A DNA stretch of 64,000 nt, from contig CM048557.1 of assembly GCA_026413225.1 (NCBI GenBank), positions 60,440,987-60,504,986 on the forward strand. Direction: 5' to 3'. This DNA comes from Otis tarda. Taxonomy: Eukaryota > Chordata > Aves > Otidiformes > Otididae. A program made the position numbers and the translations under genes. The notes beneath the pieces were generated by a model, which saw only the letters and a program-made list of their open reading frames with translations, made no database searches and had not been told where the DNA came from. The first letter of the stretch is position 1; the number at the start of each line of letters is the position of its first letter. This document shows positions 1 to 64,000 of the stretch, piece by piece.

Positions 1-1109
1 GATTAGGCTAAATTTAAACAAAACATGACATGAAGTCCAAATTTGGTTTTATACACTATGTATCCTTGGTAGAGAATTCAGTACATACAATTCTGAAAAC
101 TGATTTTCGTAAGATAGTATAGGTTCCTAGACTCTCCAAAATATAATACTAGCTATGGAGTTACTTTAACAGCTATCTGCAAAAACTGTAATGACCCATC
201 ACAGTAATATAAATATTACTTCTAAATTTTCAGGAAAAACTAAGACTCTTTGAAGTTAGTTAAATGTTTGTTTATGTTCATATTAATTGCTGCCACAGTG
301 CATGATTTCATTATTCCCTTTAAATTCTGAGATTTTTCATAAGCTCAAATGGCAGATGTGGGCCCGGGTAATACCAGTTTTCTCATAAAATACGGGCATG
401 TTATTACTTACTCCTTTGCAAAATTTGTGACTAAAGGAAGAGCCTTTTAGAATAATTCCTTAGCTCTACTTAATATGAAGGACAAAAAAAGATAGTTGCC
501 AATAATGTACTCTTTAAAAACCTCTGTAAAAATTTTGCATGGTGTTTTAATAATACAGCTTTTGCTTTTAAACCTTGCAGAACTGTGAACTCAAAAAATG
601 TTAAGGTTTTAAAAATAACTTTTTGTACCCTTAATTATTGCACCACAAGGTAACAAAGCTGAGAATTAAGTTCTCAAACTTGGCATGCTATTAAATTACA
701 TTTTAAAAGTAAATGGAGTATTTCAAAAGTTCTACCCAAAAGAGATATAATTAGGAGGAAAAAAAAAAAAAGGCTTAATGTTATTGTAAGAAATGTTGGC
801 TACTATTAAGAAGTTTAGTTATAGAAACCTGGTCTTGTTAAAAGTGCTATTGAAAAAGTTTAACATGGAACTTGGAAGAATTGTTGAAAACAAGAAATGC
901 TTGTTCTAAAAATTATGTTAACAATACACTCCAGCATACTTTGTCCAACATGTTTAATTCCTTGTTGCTCAATGGATTTATTCTTTCTCTAATTACAGCA
1001 GATGGATCAGGTACAGTTTTAGAATTAACTTCCCTATGGTTGTAACTTTCTTCATTTACAGTAAAAATGACAAACCACCAAATTCATGCTTGAAGAAGAG
1101 AAGAGGTCT
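1..1109. other. ATP5MJ 3' UTR and downstream flank, no other gene seen
   Basis: AT-rich sequence without a supported coding region. The part next to 1109 must be the ATP5MJ 3' UTR (minus strand). A minus-strand AATAAA at 977-982 lies about 130 bases past the stop and is the likely poly(A) signal. I see no repeats of note beyond short A runs. Confidence 0.5.
977..982 (-). terminator. ATP5MJ: Candidate poly(A) signal of ATP5MJ
   Basis: The plus strand reads TTTATT, giving AATAAA on the minus strand about 130 bases after the ATP5MJ stop codon. It is the canonical hexamer nearest to the stop. Cleavage would be expected some 10-30 bases further on, near 950-965. This is inferred from position only. 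Confidence 0.45.
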
Positions 1110-1135
1110 TTAATGATGGCCAGCACCAGAGGACT
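1110..1135 (-). CDS. ATP5MJ: ATP5MJ terminal coding exon
   Basis: Minus-strand acceptor TTTGTTTCAG, then 26 coding bases giving K-SSGAGHH and a TAA stop. The human C-terminus is SAPAPGHH, so the HH end supports the call. The 3' UTR follows towards position 960. Confidence 0.8.
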
Positions 1136-4022
1136 CTGAAACAAAGACACGATTTAGACTGTTCAAATAGTACAGCAAATCAATTCAGGAACATAATTCA
1201 GAACCTAGAACAAAACTGTTATCTACCTCTGAGCACAAGAGTTGGCAGGTTCAACTGCCCTGTCAAATAAAACCAAACCCCTCAGACTACGTACATAAAC
1301 TTGGCCAATACTAAAAATCCTCTTTCACAAGTTTTAAAGCACTGTTATAGGCAAATACCCATTCTTCCTCAGTTTTGGTATGGTTCTTTCTAAATTAAAG
1401 TTTATTTATGCTATTATTGTTAAGTCTACTGGGCTGTATTTTCACTAATTACACATTTGAAAGTGTAAATAATGTTTGCATATACAAATTCAACTGGGAG
1501 TAAATGGGCTACCTATCATGGTGCAGAAAGTTAACTGAGATATAGCAGCTCATGAAAAAATTAAATTCCAGTGTGATGTTGGAAGACGTTGTCCATAAAT
1601 ATCTAAACACTACTTTATAGAAGATATAAAAATACAAAATTTAAAGTACAAGTTTAAACTTCTTAGGTTCTTGACAGCTAAAATAGCAGCTACTCTTGAG
1701 ATCGTGCTGATTGAACCAATTCCATTAAATGGTTGTTACTACTGTTTAAAAGAATTCCTCCTCCCCAGTCAAGGCATAAGACTTCCATTCTATTCCTAAA
1801 ACCTTTGCAAAGGACCATTTAAGACAGAGGTAGCATCTCCACAGATTCACAGATGTTTCTAGGTTACAAAACCATGAATACAACCAACAATATGTATTTT
1901 GAAGTCGTCTTTAAACACTTTCTAAATCCATGACTTAAACCCTAAACTTACATAAAATATGCTGAGCTAATTTTTACTGCACTCATTTAAAAAATACAAG
2001 AGGGTATTAGATATTTAATACTTACTATCTGTCACTGCTTTTTTGCCTGGAAAAAAAAAGAAAAAACAAGCTGAACAATGACAGTTTAAAAAAATATTTC
2101 GTTTTTTTTTTTTGCAGATAAACTTCAACTAGATTATACTACTTATGAGCTGCTAGTTGGGCTTGAAAAAGATTTTTAAAGTGTACAACATATACTTTCC
2201 ATGTTACATGTCAGTAAATGTTATATTAATTTTTTTGAAGTTGTTTGTTTTTAATTAACCAAGACTCCATGCATGTAGAGATTGTAGCCATCAAGACTCC
2301 TACTGTAATTCAAAAGAAACATACAGAATGGTGCTATTTTACATAATACATGGATGTGTATACACACAACATACCGATGTAAACTGAAGTGGTAAGAATA
2401 CAGTTTGCTTTAAAAATCTTCCTTTCTAAGTAAAATAGCTTATTTTATATTCCCATTGTAATTGTTCTCCTAAAATACTAATTCACAGTAATCAGACAAA
2501 AATAGATGGAAAAATTTTTTCATGAGACAGTCATAAGAAGTTGTGCAATCCCCACTCTTGGAAATATTCATTTGAATTCTGAATAACACCATGAGCAACC
2601 TGATCTAATTTTGATCTAAATGCTTTAAGCAGTGGTTTGGACCAGGTGAGCTCAAGAAGTCCCTTCCAATCTAAGTTATTCTACAACGTACTCTTTTATA
2701 AATATATGTATTATTTGCAAAACTGTTCCCCAAACTGCAGAAAAGGCTACATCTATTAAGAGCTATTTTCACTTTGAAATAATGCTTAGCATACAGTTGC
2801 CCCATATCAAGGTTTTGGCCCTCAAAACCCTACACGACGACATCTATTATCTAAATCATAAATGCAAATAAAAGTAGCATTACATGAACACAAACTTGAA
2901 ACAGTCTGTCAATTTTGAATTCTCCTTGAAATTAAAAAAGCTAAAGTAAAAGTTAAACTATGTTTTTCTCTCTCGCTGTTCAACTACTTATATTTACTTA
3001 AGCTTGTAAGTGTAGTTTAATATATTTAGACATGCTACAAGTTATTTGGACAAAGTACAGAACTGTTGAGGTAACATCACTCAGCTGTTCCCACAGTGAG
3101 GGGTTCCTTTCCCTGTTATAAACTGTAGACAAACTGGACATTTCATTGTTCATGACAGATAGTAAAAGGTTTGACTTGGTATTTTTTCAGCATAGCCTAA
3201 ATTGAAGAACAGGACCTTTAAGACACCATAATCTGTTGTACCCTTCTGCTTTGAGGGACCAGTCCTGGTCAAATTTATTATTTTTACATTAGATGTTTTG
3301 TTTCTTCCTCTGAGAAAGTGATCCAATATCACCAAATTAGACGCATTTTAATGTTCAGTGATGTGCCTCACATTTTGTTGTGCATCAGCCCAAAACAAAC
3401 TTAAGTGCTTTAACTTTCACAAGTTCACATGGGAAAACCTTTTAAAACTGTATTTTTTGGCACATGTCGAGAAAACCCTTAAAAATATAAGGAATCTAAA
3501 AAAATTTCTAATCAAAGTAAGTTCTAGTTCAGAACAGTCTTGCATTCCCCTACAAGACAAATCTACAGGAGAAGCCTCTGGCTGTATGTTGCAAGTTATG
3601 TGTGCTTTTCAAACCAATTTTACCTGATCTTCATAATGTAGGCACAGTGACACTGGTATTTGAGTATTTTTGTTACTGTAACCTTCTACACTCAGCATGT
3701 TAAAACATGCTAACATGCTAAAATATGCTAAATGCTAAAACATGCCAAATTTTTATAGCAGACCTGGCTTTAAGTAAGAGTATTAATTTCTTATTTGCTA
3801 GATATTTTCAATGGCTAATTTCTAACCATTAAGGATATTCTCTTCTATCTTCTTATCTATAAAGTAACAGCTAATGAAGACGATAATGTGTAACTTACCA
3901 CCATATGAAATTTTGTAATAGACATAAGCTGTTAATGCTACACCAACCCATATTTCTTGATACACGGTAGTGAAGTAGAATTTCATGGCTCTCAATGACT
4001 TTGGAAGCATGGTCTGCACCAT
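1110..4022 (-). CDS. ATP5MJ: ATP5MJ (C14orf2), ATP synthase subunit j / 6.8-kDa mitochondrial proteolipid; three coding exons
   Basis: Small inner-mitochondrial-membrane subunit of the F1Fo ATP synthase, known in mammals as 6.8PL, MLQ or subunit j. Coding exons 3899-4022, 2026-2046 and 1110-1135 (minus) join to 171 nt, a 56-residue protein plus stop; the human protein has 58. Seen: residues 21-27 read VYQEIWV, and the human protein has VYQEIWI at the same place. A hydrophobic membrane span covers about residues 25-38 and ends in YYKI. The C-terminus is Lys-rich and ends SSGAGHH (human SAPAPGHH). The N-terminus aligns residue for residue with human (M-x-Q at 1-3, MK at 13-14). Splice sites are canonical and the phases fit (1, 1). 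The 5' UTR exon must lie in the CpG island near 5.95-6.1 kb, head to head with TDRD9. Identity is firm; the microexon and last exon come from phase and C-terminal similarity only. Confidence 0.88.
2026..2046 (-). CDS. ATP5MJ: ATP5MJ 21-nt microexon (residues 42-48 region)
   Basis: On the minus strand a pyrimidine run ending TTCCAG is followed by 21 bases and then GTAAGT. Read in the phase left by the previous exon it gives GKKAVTD, a basic stretch where the human protein has DKRSKALK. The phase after it (1) fits the last exon. Both splice sites are strong, but the call rests on reading by eye. Confidence 0.72.
2047..3898. other. ATP5MJ intron 2
   Basis: AT-rich intron (minus-strand gene). 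Besides the CR1 fragment near 2.6 kb it has only a short run of imperfect CATGCTAA repeats near 3.70-3.75 kb. Open frames on either strand look random. Confidence 0.7.
2584..2692 (+). repeat. CR1 LINE 3'-end fragment, old
   Basis: Contains the CR1 3' signature: GAGCAACCTGATCTA, then a GTTTGGACCAG-like stretch, TCCCTTCCAA, and a diverged ATTCTA end. It is on the plus strand inside ATP5MJ intron 2 and has many mismatches, suggesting an ancient copy. No coding capacity remains. Confidence 0.7.
3899..4022 (-). CDS. ATP5MJ: ATP5MJ coding exon 1 (residues 1-41)
   Basis: Acceptor TTTTCAG directly precedes the ATG, so the start codon is the first three bases of the exon. The donor is GGTG|GTAAGT on the minus strand. 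The exon carries the conserved VYQEIWV motif and the single transmembrane segment. It ends with one base of the next codon. Confidence 0.9.
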
Positions 4023-4099
4023 CTGAAAATTATAAGAAGTTTTGCAATGGTGAGTTTCGCAACTGTATTCTTAACTGCTGTGTTTTTAATATATATACA

Positions 4100-4121
4100 T
4101 GCTACTGATATATCAGTAGCA
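4100..4121. repeat. Perfect 22-bp palindrome
   Basis: The core is GCTACTGATATATCAGTAGC (4101-4120), and the flanking T/A pair extends it to 22 bp. The next pair does not match. It is a zero-spacer inverted repeat within ATP5MJ intron 1, next to an alternating TA stretch. No function is known to me. Confidence 0.9.
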
Positions 4122-5154
4122 GTTTACAGGTTAAAAAAAAAAAAATCCACAGACATGCAAAACTACTTATTCCAAAGCAAAGAAATGAAAATTCAGCGTT
4201 AAGGTTACAATTTATGGGCTAAGACAATAAAAAATAATAAATTACAGTTGATGAAAGGGTTCAAAGATGACTCAGTAGAGCATTTACGGAGTAGCAATAG
4301 CTAGACTCCTCTCTTCTTACCAGTGACAGCTTTTTTTTTTGATGTTTCCAGACTCTCTCAGGAGAAAAGCCTCATTCCAGACAAGCTAGAGAGGCTCCTT
4401 CCTTGCACTACCAAGTTAGTTCCCCTCCCTCCCCCATAGCTCAGATGTCTCTCCCAACATGGTAATTTCTACTCAAAATAGCAAAACAAATTATGTAAAG
4501 CTACTGAATTAATGATTTATCATGAATATTTTACTTTCAAAATATGCCCCAAGAGCAAGAAGCTTATTGATGTATTTTTCCTAAGCAGCTGTGTTAGACA
4601 AACAGAAAACTGTAAGATGCCTTAAAATAAAGCTTACCCTAACTCCTGTACATCTTAGTACACATTTGCACCACACTGCACTGAAATACATGTTCTACTG
4701 TCTTACATACAGCACTTCACCCCAACAAAGTCAATATTTACACTTATTACAATCCAATAAAGTCAGCTATATACACATATAGACAGTATATGATAAACCA
4801 GAGTCCCAGGAAAGAAAAGCAGACTTAAACTTCTATGAGGTAATGCTTGCTTACTTATTTGCTATTATTAAATGTAAAGCATCCTTTGGCAAGCATCAAA
4901 AAGAAAAGGATGCACGGGTAGCCAATGTCAAAACAACTGGAAAAATCTAAGTGCTTCTTAAAGAATGAAAACATCTTTGTGGTAATTAACGTATAATTAC
5001 AGACAAACCCACATTTATCTTTACTTGTTTATGGACAGTCATTTCAATCAAAATTATTATTGTGGAAAGATTTCCTCAAAATAGTATTGTGCTTTCCCCA
5101 GTACTCTTAAGAACACTGCACCTCCCCCAAAGTTTCCAATATCTGTAGTCAGAA

Positions 5155-5497
5155 TCATAGAATAGCTTGGGTTGGAAAGGACCTTTAAACGCCATCCAGT
5201 CCAGTCCCCCTGCAAGGGGCAGGGACATCTCCAACCAGACCAGGTTGCTCAGAGCCCCGTCCAACCTGGCCTTGAATGTTTCCAGGGATGGGGCATCCAC
5301 CACCTCTCTGGGCAACCTGTGCCAGTGTTCCACCACCCTCATTGTGAAATATTTTTTTCCTTATATCCAGACTGAATCTACCTCCCTCTATTTTAAAACC
5401 ATTACTCTTTGTCCTATCACAACAGGCCCTGCTGAAGAGTTTGTCCCTGTCTTTCTTGTAGGCCCCTTTTAGGTACTGGATGACCGCTATAAGGTAG
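5155..5497 (-). repeat. CR1 LINE 3' end (5'-truncated)
   Basis: The minus strand encodes the CR1 reverse transcriptase C-terminus: [21 protein letters not shown], then the ALSNL end and 3' UTR. It shares long stretches with the copies at 33.3 and 63.5 kb. The plus strand begins with the short ATAGAAT terminal repeat. It is truncated to about 340 bp and the frame is broken beyond the C-terminus. Confidence 0.9.
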
Positions 5498-5952
5498 TGC
5501 CCTAATAGCAGTAATTCTGCTATAGCAAAATATCAAGACATACTAACAAACAAGGAGACTAAATAGAAGGGATGAAAAGCATTTTCGCACCATTAGATAA
5601 CGCGGAGAACAAGCAATGCTATTTCCAGTTAACACCCTGCTAAAACCTGGCAGAGACCTTTTCCCAAGGCCTCTGTGGGCGCAACGTCGTTCAGGCCTTT
5701 TTTTTTCTGTAATCTTCCCGGAACAACGTTGAATTTGCTTTCTCATTGACCTCCCCGCCATGACCCCACCGCAGCCCGGGGAAACCGCCGCCCGCCCGCG
5801 GCCTAACCCACAGAGCCCCTTCCGCCCGGGGAGCGGGTGGGTAACGGCAGAGCTGGAGCGCCGCTGGCCGCGCCTCCTTTCCCAGGCTGAACCACAACCG
5901 CCTCCCCGAGACACCCCCGGGCGATGCCTGCCAACAAAGGGCAAGGGCTCAC

Positions 5953-6110
5953 CTGGACCCAAACCCACCGTCAGGGACGAGAGCTGCCAGCGAAGGTCAC
6001 CGAGCAGGGCCGCGTTCCCTTACCGCCGCGGGGGATGCTGGGAAAGGACGCGCCAAAGAGCAAAGACCTCGGAGCAAGAGAGGCGCCGCCGCCGCGCAGC
6101 GCCCCCTACG
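5953..6110 (-). other. ATP5MJ: Probable ATP5MJ 5' UTR exon region (limits uncertain)
   Basis: ATP5MJ coding exon 1 opens right at its ATG, so a non-coding first exon is required. Two good minus-strand donors lie in the CpG island: CCAG|GTGAGC with the exon ending at 5953, and GGCG|GTAAGG near 6022. The start of transcription cannot be fixed from sequence. Either donor, or both, may be used. Confidence 0.4.
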
Positions 6111-6810
6111 GCTGGGGAGGACCAGAGCGCCCTCCGCACTCCGGCTGGCACCGGGTGGAACGGGCTCTGCGCGGCGGTGCCGCGTCCCCGCACGCTGTCG
6201 CTTCTCATGCTCTGGAGAGCGCGGGGAAAGCAGCCGCAGGCGACACACAAGCTCTTGTCACGTCCCTGCCGCTCCAGGGCTTTTGCCCGGCTCTCAGAGT
6301 GTCACTGAAGAAATCCACACGCAGCCCCAGGCTCCCCCCGACCGCAGCGTTCTGCCCAATCTCCACCTCGCTCCTGCTTCCCTAGAGGGAAAGCACTACG
6401 AGTGTCCTGTGCGGGGACAATGGCGGGAAGGGCCTTCCACGAGTCTTTAGATCGCGTGTCACTTAGACAGTAGCTTGCCCTGGAGGACCGGGAGGCACCG
6501 GCTGGGTGACATTCAGGAGGGCTGAGGAATCTACGTGCCTGTGGGCCACTTCCTCCAGGCAACGTGTAGGACGACCGGGGATTCCAGAGCAGCTCTCGGC
6601 CAGTGTTCTGCGGGTGTGAGGGAGAAACTGACTGCCCCGCACCCTTCGCGGCTGAGAAAGGAGGGAGCGTTCTCCTGAGAAGAGCAGACGAGGGAGCCGG
6701 CGGGGCGGGCGGCCGAGTCGCCCAGTTCGCCGCTCGGCAGCCCCACCGCGAAACACGCGAGCGCCCTCGCCCCCGCCGAGGCTCCAGAGCCGGGCGCGCG
6801 GCCCTCTAGT

Positions 6811-6816
6811 CACGTG
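6811..6816. promoter_or_regulatory. CACGTG E-box upstream of TDRD9
   Basis: A perfect palindromic E-box (TCACGTG context) 125 bases before the TDRD9 ATG, between GC boxes. It is the type of site bound by USF or MYC/MAX-class bHLH factors. Its use here is inferred from position alone. Confidence 0.4.
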
Positions 6817-6940
6817 CCGGAGGCAGGGCTGGGCCGAGGGAGGGAAGAGGGGCGGTGCAGGCGCGGTGCTGGCGCGCGCGCTCGGGGCGGGAGGCGTGGT
6901 GCGAGGTGCGGGCGGGAAAGCGAGTGCCGCTGCCGCCATC

Positions 6941-63273
<56,333 letters not shown>

Positions 63274-63505
63274 GTAAGATGAAATGAATAATAATTTTTA
63301 TAAGCAGAAGAACTTAACTGTCCTTATTTTCTACAAATGTTAAGATCTTGGATAACCCTACTGTATTATTATGTATTTATCAGTACATATAGATGTACAT
63401 TTTTTTAAAAATAAACCGTGAATTTTTAGGTTTTGTTTCTTTGTAGGAGGAGAGATGGTACTATTCAAAGTTGTGGGAGAATATCGGGACTCAAAGTACA
63501 ATTTC

Positions 63506-63950
63506 ATAGAATCGTAGAATGGTTAGGGTTGGAAGGGACCTTCAAAGGTCATCTAGTCCAACCCCCCTGCAAGGAGCAGGGACATCTCCAACCAGATCAG
63601 GTTGCTCAGAGCCTCATCCAGCCTGGCCTTGAATGTTTCCAGGGATGGGGCATCCACCACCTCTCTGGGCAATCTGTTCCAGTGTTCTACAACCCTCAGT
63701 GTAAAAAATTTTTTCCTAATATCCAATCTAAATCTACCCCCCTCTACTTTAAAACCATTACCCCTTGTCCTATCACAACAGGCCCTACTGAACAGTTTCT
63801 CCCCATCTTTCTTGTAGGCCCCCTTGAGGTACTGGAAGACCCCTATAAGGTCTCCCTGGAGCCTTCTCTTCTCCAGGCTGAACAGCCCCAACTCTCTCAG
63901 CCTGTCCTTATAGGAGAGGGGCTCCAGCCCTCTTATCTTCGTAACCCTTT
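63506..63950 (-). repeat. CR1 LINE 3' end (5'-truncated)
   Basis: The minus strand encodes the RT C-terminus from [20 protein letters not shown] to [20 protein letters not shown], open for 112 codons. It is very similar to the 33.3-kb copy, so from a related subfamily of similar age. It lies in TDRD9 intron 20, about 230 bases after exon 20, antisense to the gene. Confidence 0.93.
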
Positions 63951-64000
63951 AAGACAGGTCAGACAGAAGCTTTATTGACTGTGGTCATAGTGAGCAAACA

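Larger units (their letters stand above)
4023..5952. other. ATP5MJ intron 1
   Basis: Runs between the CpG-island 5' exon and coding exon 1. It holds a 22-bp perfect palindrome at 4100-4121 and a CR1 3' end at 5155-5497. The right end grades into the CpG island. I see no other gene. Confidence 0.6.

Noticed and set aside
63433-63978. 181-codon plus-strand open frame at the right edge
   Set aside because: It reads through a CR1 3' end in the antisense direction; the minus-strand RT C-terminus explains the sequence.

Overview
This window reads as bird nuclear DNA. It carries repeated CR1 (chicken repeat 1) LINE copies with the typical 8-bp terminal repeats, avian-type endogenous retroviral LTRs, compact introns, and a gene order that matches the mammalian block ATP5MJ - TDRD9 - RD3L (human 14q32). 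Nothing bacterial, viral-episomal or plasmid-like is present. I can say bird, but not which species.

Layout. At 1-6.1 kb the minus strand carries ATP5MJ (C14orf2, 6.8-kDa subunit j of mitochondrial ATP synthase). Three coding exons can be joined in frame to a 56-residue protein, and one of them is a 21-nt microexon. A GC-rich CpG island (about 5.74-7.11 kb) holds the 5' end of ATP5MJ on the minus strand and the promoter and first exon of TDRD9 on the plus strand, so the two genes are head to head. From 6.94 kb to the right edge the window is TDRD9, the germline DEVH-box helicase with a Tudor domain that acts in piRNA-directed transposon silencing. I could place 20 consecutive coding exons (683 codons, all phases compatible). 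They cover the N-terminus, the whole helicase core (motifs I to VI) and most of the helicase-associated (HA2) region. The Tudor half lies beyond the window. TDRD9 intron 1 is about 18 kb and contains, on the opposite strand, the two-coding-exon gene RD3L (198 aa). Upstream of RD3L, still on the minus strand, are several exon-like open segments that I cannot assign.

Repeats. A long, 5'-truncated CR1 (33.26-36.29 kb, minus) sits in TDRD9 intron 5. Its endonuclease and reverse transcriptase frames are open apart from one frame change. Shorter CR1 pieces lie near 2.6, 5.2, 36.3, 61.9 and 63.6 kb. Two LTRs of one family (18.4-19.0 and 59.6-60.2 kb) and a related inverted fragment (46.1 kb) are present. 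A perfect 20-bp minisatellite (6.5 copies) lies in intron 3, and a CT microsatellite lies near 20.4 kb.

How the parts relate: ATP5MJ is a housekeeping gene sharing a CpG-island promoter region with a germline gene. RD3L is nested antisense within TDRD9. TDRD9 belongs to the pathway that silences retrotransposons, yet here it hosts several of them. Exon limits were set by eye from splice consensus, reading phase and recollection of the human proteins. No alignment or transcript data were available.
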